Part shown: in pieces, positions 12,243 to 22,319 of the stretch | Layout: every line of letters begins with the position of its first letter | Position numbering within the stretch: position 1 is the stretch's first letter | NCBI RefSeq assembly: GCF_010183535.1 | Contig: NC_071332.1 | Coordinates: forward strand, 17,546,001-17,610,000 | DNA from: Caenorhabditis remanei | Taxonomy: Eukaryota > Nematoda > Chromadorea > Rhabditida > Rhabditidae | Direction of reading: 5' to 3' | Length of the DNA: 64,000 nt | Program-made: the position numbers and the translations under genes | Notes under the pieces: generated by a model | Database searches by the model: none | What the model was told of the DNA's origin: nothing | Seen by the model: the letters and a program-made list of their open reading frames with translations, nothing else

Positions 12243-13037
12243 TAATCAAATTGGAAATCTTATTATGTCGCACACGGTTAATTTACACTTTCTAGATCGG
12301 GTATGACTTGAAATGTTTTGACGATGGCAGAGAAGTCAAAAAACTATTTTCAGAGTCCAGAAAATGAATTCGTCGAGACTGATTCTTTTGATTTGGATCC
12401 GGGAAAATATTTTGTCATCTTCACTTTCATTTCAAACAAACTCCCTTTTGAGTATGAATTCATTATAAAAAGGTACTAAGCGATGGCTGATAATACTGAC
12501 TTATACAATTTCAGCTCATCTCCAATCGACCATATTTCGTATGACTTTGTGACTTTCGAGAACAATTTAGCCTCTCATAAATCAATTCTGGAAATGATTG
12601 AATCTGAAAAATGTGGAATAGAGATACGAAAATCAACTAAATTTAGTGTTATTGCAAAAGTTTCGGAACTTTGTTTGTTTCATGGAATTGACACTGACTA
12701 TCTTGTGAAAATCGTCCAAAAACGCAATGGTCCTTTACACGAATCCGCCGTTTACCTCACCATTCCTGCCAAATCGAAATGTGTTTTTGGAACTCTATGG
12801 ACTTTTTCTGGTGAAATGAAACTAGAAAAGCAACCAAAAAAACCTGAAGTTAGTTGTAAATATTGGATTCGGGTAAGTCTCTTTTTGAACTTTTGAATCA
12901 CTTAAAGTCCACAATTTTAGATTTTCGAAGAGGAAATGAAAAAGCTAACCGAATGGGAGATGGAATTAATGACATCAAAAGAATTGGAAAAGTATATATA
13001 CAGAAATACAATCTACAAGCCGATTCCTATTGAATGA
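12243..13037 (+). pseudogene. Calpain-like copy 4, C-terminal remnant
   Basis: Only C-terminal exons are present: NQIGNLIMSHTV, SPENEFVETDSFDLDPGKYF, SSPIDHISYDFVTFENN, then IPAKSKCVFGTLW, YWIR and IFEEEMKKLTEWEME to TGA at 13035-13037. No catalytic core lies upstream; instead the 5' flank of a calpain copy (11560-11760, nearly the same as 8320-8480) is followed by about 480 bp of unrelated AT-rich DNA. The exon with KCGIEIR is joined directly to what is intron sequence in the other copies, so about 100 bp (GLVLHEYSRDNFLVLMAENK in copy 3) is deleted. A truncated duplicate, not a working protease. Confidence 0.75.
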
Positions 13038-13044
13038 AAAGTTC

Positions 13045-13500
13045 GGCTCTATTCCAGTTTAGATGTCCTTTGAAAACTTGAACGTCCCAAAAAACGTTTA
13101 GACGTCCCTTGAAGTCCGAAAATTTGGTTTTAGATAAAAAAAATGTTTAGACGTCCCTTCAACACTAAAAGTCACTGAAAGTGTTCAAGGGACGTCTAAA
13201 TCTTTTTTGGGACGTTTAAATGTTTTGTGGGACGTTTAAATGTTTTGTGGGACGTTTAAATGTTTTTTGGGACGTTTAAATCTTCAGAACTGTATTTTGG
13301 GACTTCAAGGGACGTCTAAACATTTTACGGGACTTTTAAACGTTTTTTGGGACGTCCAAACTTTTGAAAGGACGTTTAAAAAAATTAGAGTTTGTAAGGA
13401 CGTTTAAGTGTTTCAAGGGACGTCTAAGTGTTTTAAGGGACGTTTAAGTGTTTTTTGGGACGTTTGAGTTTTTAAAGGACATCTAAACTGGAATAGAGCC
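13045..13500. mobile_element. hAT-like MITE with GGGACGTTT minisatellite
   Basis: 456-bp element with inverted termini GGCTCTATTCCAGTTTAGAT / its complement, extending to about 27 bp, flanked by a perfect 8-bp duplication AAAAGTTC (13037-13044 and 13501-13508). The interior is an array of about 18-20 bp units of the form GGGACGTTTAAATGTTTT, with the complement GACGTCCC near the left end. It inserted directly after the stop codon of calpain copy 4. A small relic with the same motif is at 20.99-21.09 kb. Confidence 0.9.
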
Positions 13501-13508
13501 AAAAGTTC

Positions 13509-16500
13509 ATACAAACTATAGAATAAAAGAATTTGATGCAGTTTTCAGAATTATATTGTTTTTATTGTCGAATGAAAAAACCAAGCATGCTGCTTGCGTC
13601 TTCGAATAAAAAAAAATTCAAAATGTCGCGGAATCATAACTCGGGAAATGTCGCCAAGTGTAGGCCAAACTCTGCGGCTGTAAGTCTAGGCGCAACCTTT
13701 CACCAGTTTTGCCCCCCCCCCTGTTCTGTTTTAACCCATTGTTACGAGTTTTCAGTTTTCCCTTGTTACATTTATCATTCCAAACTTTGTTTCGGAAGTA
13801 TTCAGATTTTTATGTTTTGAAACTGTAGAGAAACTCAGCCTAAGCAAAATGAATGTTTGGTGGGAATTTCAAGAGTAGGTCGTTTATATAGATTAGGAAT
13901 AGTAGAGGACCTAAAACAGTTCCTTGTGGAACACCCGAGGGAATAGGGGAAATTTTTATCATTACAGATTTTGCAAAATATTAAAGAATTTAGCCAAAAA
14001 AGACACCCGGAACTTCCTGCCATCCCTCTCCTCACTTTTTTCACACATTCCTCTCCGTATTCACAGATATTCCCATTCATTCCACGTCATTGACTTCTCC
14101 TTCTCTCCCTCTCTCTCCCTTTTCCCTGTTGTGCCGCCCGTGTGGTGGAGTGATTCGATTTGCGGATCATTGAATGAATGTACTCCGTGTTATTGTCATT
14201 CAGCAGCCAGATTCCCTCTACTCTATTACAATGTTAGGAGGGGTTGCCAAGTGAGCAATTCCTAGGCCATCATTTTTTCGTCACGACTTTAACCCCCAGC
14301 ACCTCTTGAACTCTAGATGAAAACTAGTTTGTTCTCCATATGTTTGACTGTAACAATGTGCAAACACAAATAACTAACAAGTGACATTGTGTGTCAACAA
14401 AAAAGTGAGCTCTGGCGGTTTTGTGCCTTGTTTCACTAGTTTTTTTTCAAAATTTTTGGGTCGAAAGTTATATGTATAGAAAGCTGAAGACGTGAGAATT
14501 CTGAATCTGTTTTTTAATTTGATGTACGTGGAAAACTCATTAAGATACGAGGATTGGAAGCCGGAGCTGAAGTTCCCAAGGTGAGTAAAGGAAACTACAA
14601 CTTCAAAGTCTCGTATCTCAAAGAGTTTTTGACGTAAATCAATTCTGAAATCGGATTCAGAATCTTCACGTCTTCAGCTTTCAGATCATGTATTAAAGTT
14701 ACGACAAAACTCTAAGTTTTAAAGGAGTCATGAGTCTTAATGCAACCCTAGGTAATCAAGATGGCCTAGAAACCCAAGTTAGGCCACCATTTTTTCCTCT
14801 GTGTATCTCTTATTTTCACACTATTTTCCCCATTTTTTTCATTTTTAACACCTCTATCTATTCCCCCTCTCTTCCAAAAGTCATGACTGTTTGCGCAGTG
14901 GTTACCACTACTAGACGAGATGAGAGGAATGGGAGGAGGTGACTGAGAACTAGTTATTAGCATATAAATAAAAATATAAAGTAAATACAAAAAGGAATCG
15001 GGAGGAGATTGTTGATGACAATGGGAAAATGGGATGGGAGAGAGGGAAGGAGACTTGACTTTTCATAAGATTATTTTTTTTGTATGGATTTTTCCTTTTT
15101 TTTTAATTAGATTTGATTTTAAAAACTTTCATTAATTTTAGTGGAATATCATTCTGTTTCAAGAACCCTCTTCTCGATGTCCAAATTTTTCAAGTTTAGA
15201 ATGTTTACGTATATCAAATTCAGACCTCTATTTTTGTAGTTGACGGTTTTTATAGTGCGATCTTTCTCTGGTTTGTTATGAGCTTTTGAAGATAGTTATC
15301 CACATTTTTCCTCGTACGCGAGCTCAGAGACCTGTACCTCTAGGGAGAGTTTGTGCAAAAAAATAATTAACTACAAAATTTGAGAACTCGGAGTGCACTA
15401 TTAGAAAATGTTAATTATGGAACTGTGACACAAATTTTGACACCGTGACAAGCTCTCGAAAACTTTCGTTTTCAACTCATGACCCCGGAATTACGTTTTT
15501 TTATCAAAATATCATATCGGGCTCAAAATTTTGTGGGTGTTTTAAAAGGGATGTTTATGACGAGTCGAGTTTAACTTTTTCTATAAATTTGACCATATAT
15601 ACTTTTGACTCTGAGAATTCCAAAACTGCAAGAAAAATCAACCAAATGCTCACGTGGACCAAATTATGAGTCGTGAAACTTTTACTACTAAAAAACTTTC
15701 TGTTAGGTTAATCTGATTCCATACGTACCATCTGAAATATCTCACAATTTTCTTAACGACGAATTGTGGGACCCTGGCAAGAATGTTTTTCATTATCAGA
15801 AACTTATCAATTCGGCTCTATTTACTGGTATACTCTCCATGGCCTCATATTTTTCTTTGTTGAGTTTTTCAGGCCACGACCGCCATATTTTTAAACTGTC
15901 GCTATTCTAACTGTGACCGTGTCAAGTACACGGACCTGTCTGCCCGTCTTGTGGTCTAGCTTCCCAATATTGAGATTTCTAGGCCATCGAACCAAGGCCA
16001 CTTTGAAAAAAAACACTCCTTTTTTCTTGTTCAACCCTCCACTTGAACCCCAATTCGTCATCGATATGAGTTCTCATTCCAAATATATTCATATTCATTT
16101 CTTCTCCTCCTTCTAGGTGTCTTCTTCTTTTTCATCTTCCCTTCATTTTTCTGTGAGTCAGAAAGTAAACACAGCCGACACCACCGATAGGGGGAGAGGC
16201 ACATAGATAGGCATAACTAGCACCTGCAAGAGAGAGAGAGAGAGAGTGAAAGAATATAATAAAATATATTTTAATCGAGAGGCAGGACGACACCCTCATT
16301 TCTTTCTCTATTTCATTTCAAAATCGATAGAGAATTTTTCCTTTTTTTCCAAAACTTTTAAATTTATCTTTTTCTACTTGAAATTCCAGTTATGATTTTC
16401 CCCAATGTTGTATGACGTCACCAATAAAGCGGGATTTGCAGGATCCGCCCAGTTTTTCTGCAATTTTGCCGCACACTTCAATTTGTGAATTTCTAGAAAA

Positions 16501-17258
16501 GTAATAGTCGCGGTATCCTTTATCCAATTGAAAATTAAGATTTCAAATTTCCAAACGCGGTCATCAATTAGTTTTTAGACAGTATGACTCATCAATGAAA
16601 CCATAGTTGTCAAGTCCCGGCTTCAAAAAATTACCCTTTTTTCCAATATTTTTTTTTCGAAATTTTTTCAAGTTTTCTCCGAAAATGTGACCATTTTTGT
16701 TTATTTTTCAGAATTTCTTCTAATTCTGAGTGATAGTCAAAAATTTTACTATTTGGCGAAAAAATTCAAAAAATTTCAAAAAATTTGAAAATTCGACTTT
16801 CGCGCCAATTTACCCGGGCCGGGCCTGGACAACTATGAACTATGAAACATATCTTACAGACTCCACCCATTTTTTTCACAATTGTCCCGCACACTTTAAT
16901 TTTGACATTCTGAACATCAGGATGGCATAAAGCTCGAAATTTTTTTCATCAACGCGTCAAAACTGTGCAAAAAAGGGCGGAGTCATGGCCTAAAAACGTA
17001 TTTTTAGGAAGTTAGGCCACGGAGGAATTTCTTTGGCTGTCGGATTTCCAGGCCATGCATTCTAGTCCACCATTTCTGGATTTCTAGGCCACCATTGGCC
17101 TAGAAATGGCCTAGAAATGTAAGACCACCAGATTTTTTAGGTTTTCTTTCTTAAAAAATATTTCTCCCCACTTTCTTCATATTTTCTCTCGATGTTTTTC
17201 TCACCAGTTCCACTTCATTTTTCCTTCTGTATTCCAGCTCCAGTTTACCCTCTCAAAA
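13509..17258. other. Intergenic region with little recognisable content
   Basis: About 3.7 kb without a gene I can support. It holds the reverse-transcriptase scrap at 13.84-13.95 kb, an imperfect inverted repeat at about 14.48-14.69 kb (AAGCTGAAGACGTGAGAATTCTGAATC and a diverged complement, written here only by its position and core GAAGACGTGAGAATTC), several copies of a TCTAGGCCACC motif (14.26, 14.77, 15.98, 16.99-17.13 kb), a (GA)n run at about 16230 and general AT-rich DNA. The last few hundred bases are the likely promoter of the small gene at 17259. Confidence 0.5.
13843..13954 (-). mobile_element. Decayed non-LTR retrotransposon reverse-transcriptase fragment
   Basis: Reading the minus strand, this stretch gives [20 protein letters not shown] followed by [12 protein letters not shown], which is the classic reverse-transcriptase block (S-G-V-P-Q-G-x-V-L-G-P-L-L-F) of LINE-type elements. 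The next residues, where the catalytic Y-A-D-D would be expected, read stop-A-E, so the active site has decayed. Only about 37 codons are recognisable and no other part of the element is visible nearby. Confidence 0.85.
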
Positions 17259-17460
17259 ATGTGGTCGGCATGGCTCATCGTGATCTACACCCTAATGTGT
17301 CTCGTCGTAATTTTCTTCCTTCTCTCCGTGGTCTACTTCATCAATGCCGATAGAAAACGAAGGAAGATGATTGAAGGTTGAATTCAATCCTTTTTAAATT
17401 GTTTTATTTGTGAAATTTGCAGAAACCATCGTGAATCCTCAGAAGGCGACGGAAGTTTGA
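17259..17460 (+). CDS. Tiny single-pass membrane protein, 51 aa
   Basis: Two exons, 17259-17376 and 17423-17460, with a 46-bp intron (GTTGAA...TTTGCAG), giving a 51-residue protein that begins MWSAWLIVIYTLMCLVVIFF. Residues about 4-28 form one strongly hydrophobic segment, followed by NADRKRRKMIEE, so the basic side would face the cytosol (type III or signal-anchor orientation). The tail ends NPQKATEV. Exon lengths sum to 52 whole codons and a TATTCCAG acceptor lies 20 bases upstream of the ATG, consistent with trans-splicing. I do not recognise the family. Micropeptides of this form are often regulators of membrane proteins, but no function can be assigned here. Confidence 0.55.
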
Positions 17461-18619
17461 GGACAGATGAGACGGTGACGACGACGAATAGTCAATTTAT
17501 AAAAAGATCTGTGATTTGCCCAAAAGAAAATTATTACGGTTATGATATTTGAGAGAAATGAAGCGATTTATCGAAAAAAATTGTGAATGTTTATTTTTCC
17601 ACAAAAATTTAAAATCTAACAAATACAAGAAAAAGGTCCAAATTTTTATAAGTGCACAGTCTCCCAGACTCCGAGTAAGAACTGCAAGAAAATTTTTGAT
17701 CTACCCTCATGAAACCAAAAATTTGAGAAATTAGCAGGTCTAAAACGTTATTACTTTAATTTTTTTTTTTCAGTTTTAGAATTATTCTGAGAGCATTATC
17801 CATTCATTCAATTCAAAAAATCCTGGTTAAATATATTATTATAGGTCGAAAAGGCAATTTTTCATTTTGATTTTGGAAAAATCTACGGGATTTGTTCATT
17901 TCTCAATATTATCCAACGAATGATATCTCAAAACGTGCTCCGGAGATTTGTACACATTTCTGTAGGACGGTTTTTTAATTTGTTCATTAGTTTTCGAGAA
18001 AATAACAAAAAATTGAAAGAAATTCGGAATTTGATCGATTTCTCAAAAACTAATGAGCAAATTGAAAAACCGTCCTACAGAAATGTGTACAAATCTCCGG
18101 AGCACGTTTTGAGATATCATTCGTTGGATAATATTGAGAAATGAACAAATCCCGTAGATTTTTCCAAAATCAAAATGAAAAATTGCCTTTTCGACTTGAA
18201 ATAATATATTTAACCAGGATTTTTTGAATTGAATGAATGGATAATGCTCTCAGAATAATTCTAAAACTGAAATTTTCTTAGTTCTGACCTTGAGCTTTAC
18301 GCTAAAAATTAAAGTAATAACGTTTTAGACCTGCTAATTTCTCAAATTTTTGGTTTCATGAGGGTAGATCAAAAATTTTCTTGCAGTTCTTACTCGGAGT
18401 CTGGGAGACTGTGAAGTGCGTGATTTTATTTATCGTTATTTAGTGAGACTAAGCACATAGCGTTTTTAGAGCTTTTTCAAAACCAAAGAAACTGACAAAA
18501 TCGACGTGTTTATCAGATCAACAATTCGGAGATCAAAGTTTAACAGATATGCATGAGAAATATATTAAAGAAACAAATTAGAACAATAACAGTAACCAAA
18601 TCTACATTCCTAAACTGTT
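17461..18619. other. Intergenic DNA dominated by a palindrome
   Basis: The 1.16 kb between the small membrane gene and the 3' end of the Myb-like gene is mostly the 759-bp foldback described separately; the remainder is short flanking AT-rich sequence with no gene. Confidence 0.6.
17655..18413. mobile_element. 759-bp near-perfect foldback palindrome
   Basis: Left arm starts CACAGTCTCCCAGACTCC and the right arm ends in its exact complement. Pairing continues through TAAGAACTGCAAGAAAATTT, GTCTAAAACGTTATTACTTT, GGCAATTTTTCATTTTGATT and GAGATTTGTACACATTTCTG to a centre near 18030, so each arm is roughly 360 bp; the right arm carries a few extra bases (about 18275-18310). The 5-bp AAGTG occurs immediately outside both ends (17650-17654, 18414-18418) and is the likely target duplication. 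No transposase frame. Confidence 0.85.
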
Positions 18620-21600
18620 TCAGATTGGTGTTTCATCTTCAGAATCATCAGAATCATCAGAATCTCCATGTTTCATGATGATATTCTTATTTCTGATTTT
18701 CATGCCAATCTTCTTTCCGGCCGCCTCTTCCACCTGCCTCTTCGCACCCTTCGCAGTTACATATTCAGCATTCTTTGGATCCATCGTTTCGGCAAGTAAC
18801 GACTGAATCAAGTTGGATGATTTGGCGGAGAACAGATGGCTTAGTTTGGCGGGAAATTTGAATTTTCCAGAATATTTTACATGAGTATAGAGAATGAATG
18901 CTTCGAAACTAGCTTCTCTCCGGTTAGTGTCAGCATTCCGTCTGCGTTTCAGTGGCCGAGGCTCCTGGAAGAATTGGTGGCATAGAGCTTTGAAAAAGTT
19001 AGTTCTTTTCTCCTTACCATGATCCACTCGGCAACTTTTTCATATTTCAAAAATTTCCGTGTCATACCGCTGACCAATGGGTTGGCGAGTTCGAATTCCA
19101 AAACTGCCTCGTAGCGACTTTGACCTAGAGAAAAGAGGTATTCGTATGTCAGGATGTCGACCACTAACCTTTGCCGACCGGCAGCTTATTCCAAACTTCC
19201 AGTCGTTTATAACTCCATAAAAGCAAATGGACTTTCACATTTAATCGGAAACTACGGAGGAGATGAGTGAATAGCTTTTCTTCCAAACTGTAAGGTAAGA
19301 CTATACATTTTTCAAAGGAAACATGATCAAACCTCGCCATGATTAGGTGGAAAATTCGATGATTCAAATGATCGAACTCAGGCAGTTCGCAATAAAACCC
19401 AGTGATGCCGTGGGATTTCATTCTAAAAAAATGTATAATAACGGGTCGTATTATATCAAAGGCACCTCGTACATGCACAAAATTCATCACTACTCCTGAG
19501 CTATTTCCATGACTCTGATTAAAATCAGCGCGTGATTTTTAGTGATCTTTTAAGAGTCTCAAAAACCCTAACAATTCTCTTGGAATGGCAGTTGAAAAAT
19601 ATTACGGCATGCCGTTATAGTACAGTTTTTACGATAACTCTCTTGTGAATTTTTGAAGATCTATAGAATACTTACAACTCTTTCATTTGCGTGCTGCGTC
19701 TCAGTGTAAACTTTGTATCTTCGTTTCTTGTATTTTGGCAGAAAATCTCGATAGCTTTGTAGCATTGATGCCTATCGAGTTCTGGTTTTTTGGACACCTC
19801 GCGTATCGCTTCACTCCACGCCACGTCATCTATTGCTCCGCCTTTTTTGGATTCTCGAAACTTCTCAAGAATCATTTTCAAGACAATCCTCAACAACTCG
19901 AAGCATCGATCATTGGAAATGTGAAGATGAAAACTGAGTTCCTTGATTTTCACATGCTGTCGTAGATTGTCGAGTTGTGTTTCCTCGTCATTTACGACGT
20001 GTTCACGAATTTTATCAGGATTCAGACCGGAAGACGTGGCGGATTCTGAAACGAAAATAATCAGATCTAGCTCGCCGAGAGTATCAAAATTCACCATAAA
20101 ACTTCTGAATCATCGTCGGATCGTCCCGTTTTTCGCATCTCTTCAATTTGTTCATAATTGCGGCAGCTTTTGTCGCCGTGGTACCCATAATGCGAGCCAC
20201 ATCAATCGGTCTGTGTTCACCGTCAAGAAACTTCTTCCACTTTTTCAGCTCTACATCATCATGACTATCGGGTTTATGGTACTTTTCTCGAATTTGGTCC
20301 TCGGGCCGCTCCCAGTCGAGAGTTTTCAAAAAGCTATCCGTTAGCACATTTTTAGCGCGGTATTTGATAGAATGACCTGAACGATGTGGAAGACCTTCGC
20401 CTGCAAAATACATTTCTTTTTTTGAAAGAAAACACCGGAATCAGGCTTGGCCGGAGTCGGAGAAATAATCGAAACTCCGCGGAGCCCAAACTCTGTTTTT
20501 GTAGTATATTTACTGGTAAAAGCTTTTAATGATGATTAAACATGTTTTGAAAGGGAGCATTCTAAAAAATTGGAAAAAAGTGCAAGCAAGCTTACATTGT
20601 CCCTGTTTTAAAAAAATCCGTTCCGATTTACCGATTTGAGAATTTTCACCGGCTCGCATACTCGCAAAGGGCCGAGCCGGGCCGATTTGAGAATATTCAC
20701 CGACCCGCCCGGCCCGGTCGGCCCGGGTCACAGTACAAAAATTTGAAAATTTGAATTTTTTTTATTTTTTCGCAATAAAGTCGAATTTTTGACGTTTTTA
20801 CATTTCGATACAACACAAGTTTACATAGGATTTTTGACTGTTTTTGATGAAAATTTTTAAAAATTTCGAAAAATTTTGTGTAAAACTAGTGCACATTTTT
20901 TGGCTCAGGGCCGACCGGGCCGATATTTTGCAAGTATGGTGATCACTACTTCTTTGCGTCAGAGCAAACTCCTGGTTTTTTTAGTTCCAACGGTTGTCTA
21001 AATGTTTCTTGGGACGTTTCAACGTGTCTTGGGACGTCTAAACATATTTGAGCACTTTTACAACACCAAAGGACGTTTTAGGACGTTTGTCTTTTCAAAG
21101 GAAACTTAATATTACCCATTGGCCGGTGGCTGACCACTTGCTTAAAGTTTGGGCCGGGGACGCAGAGTGGGTCACGATGCGACTATTCCGAGAGCCGTCT
21201 TAAATCGAAATTACGCAACGAGACCCACTCCGCGTCCCGGGCCGAACTTTAAGCAAGTGGTCAAACAGCGGCAAATAGAGGCCGAACGTGTGAACTCCTC
21301 ATCCTGTCACAGTGCTCACTTACAAAGTTTAACCCAAAAATTGTGGGTGTCCCGATGCCAGACGATGTGCCTATCCTCTTTCTTGCTTGTCTCCATATAT
21401 TTCAGCGCTTTATCAACTTCCAGTCCGTTCTCCTCCGCGTATTTTCGCCAGTTTTGGAAGACTCTCACAGTTTCTTCTAGTGAGAAGTTCTTTTTTGACC
21501 GTAAATTGATACCGTGCGCCTCCGTTCGCTCGAATTGATCTTTTGTCAAAGGAAAAACGTTGGCATGATAGAAAAGATGACCTTCTGGAGTGTAAAGACC

Positions 21601-21719
21601 CTCCTGGAATAGGACTTTCGAAAACTTCGAGAAAACATTTTAAATACCTCAGGCAAAAAATCCAAATCGTGCTCTTCCTCTCGTTTTGTCTTTTTTCGAT
21701 ACGAATCGTTGTCTGTCAT
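18620..21719 (-). CDS. Myb-like DNA-binding protein A (Reb1/TTF-I-type), 562 aa
   Basis: Eight exons on the minus strand: 21648-21719, 21324-21603, 20095-20400, 19676-20045, 19333-19422, 19169-19287, 19018-19124, 18620-18964; they total 563 codons. The ATG follows TTTTCAG directly, as for a trans-spliced start. Residues about 25-135 resemble the Myb-like domain of Reb1/TTF-I/DMTF1 factors: NFSLEETVRVFQNWRKYAEE, then HNFWVKLCEGLPHRSGHSIK and YRAKNVL (pattern F-W-x-x-x-C-x-x-L-P-x-R-S-x-x-S-I). A second helical block (DVARIMGTTATKAAAIMNKL) may be another Myb-like unit. The C-terminus ends KIRNKNIIMKHGDSDDSDDS. It is a tandem paralogue of gene B at 22320-30036, sharing exon lengths 306, 90, 119 and 107. 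A nuclear DNA-binding role is inferred. Rap1-like telomere-binding Myb proteins of nematodes are an alternative family I cannot exclude. Confidence 0.72.
20500..20960. repeat. GGGCCGG-rich repeat in intron of Myb-like gene A
   Basis: Intron DNA with repeated GGCCGGGC / GCCCGGCC motifs, interleaved with AATTTGAAAATTTGAATTTT type AT tracts and ending in GGGCCGATATTTTGC. Similar GC-rich motifs recur at 16.81, 21.76 and 36.14-36.5 kb, so this is a dispersed family. No coding potential. Confidence 0.6.
21131..21264. repeat. Foldback in intron of Myb-like gene A
   Basis: Arms CTGACCACTTGCTTAAAGTT and its near-complement AACTTTAAGCAAGTGGTC, continuing through GGGCCGGGGACGCAGAGTGG / CCACTCCGCGTCCCGGGCC. 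Arms are about 45 bp with a 40-bp loop; a strong hairpin in RNA or DNA. Confidence 0.8.
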
Positions 21720-21830
21720 CTGAAAATGAGATTTCCAAGTAAAAATGGCAGACTTCCAGCGGGCCGGGCTGGATTTCAGTACAAAAATTTTAAATTTTCT
21801 GCAAAAAATTTCGAATTTTCGACATGTTTT

Positions 21831-22093
21831 TATTAGCGGTCCACGCCTTCTTACAACTGCGCCCCGCCGTAAACGAGAGAGAGTATCGGCGAGAGACGCA
21901 GAGTTTTTTTTGGCGCGAAACAGATTTTCACAATTTTTGATCTATTTTTGCATAATTTTCTCTCGGTAATTGACAAATTTTAATTAAAACTTGTGAAAAT
22001 AGATTTAAAAAAATTGTGAAACCTCTGCGTCTCTCGCCGACACTCTCTCGTTTGCGATGGAGCGCAGTTGTAACAAAATTGCTCCGCTAATAA
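21831..22093. mobile_element. Foldback MITE between the two Myb-like genes
   Basis: Ends TTATTAGCGG / CCGCTAATAA, arms about 75 bp long including ACAACTGCGC / GCGCAGTTGT and GGCGAGAGACGCAGAG / CTCTGCGTCTCTCGCC. The rest of the 600-bp spacer between gene B's stop and gene A's ATG is AT-rich without a gene. Confidence 0.8.
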
Positions 22094-22319
22094 ATATCGA
22101 TGAAAACTCAAGCGTATGAGAGATTTGTGACCATTTTTGATAAAAATTTCGAAAAGATTTTGCAAGTCTGAAAAATGGGAAAATTGAATGAAGAAAGAAT
22201 GTTTGACAAGGAAAAAACCTGTGAATTTTTGTGATAATTATGGGGAAAAAAGTGGAAAAATAGATTTATCGATTGAAAAATAGCCACAACAGAACAATTA
22301 ACAATAATAACCAAAAACT

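Noticed and set aside
17920..18144. 74-codon open frame
   Set aside because: It lies across the centre of the 759-bp palindrome and has no homology or splice context.
18610..18625. CTGTTTCA motif resembling the nematode piRNA upstream motif
   Set aside because: Single scattered matches (also near 15.15 kb) are expected by chance; no clusters with T-start 21-mers can be argued.
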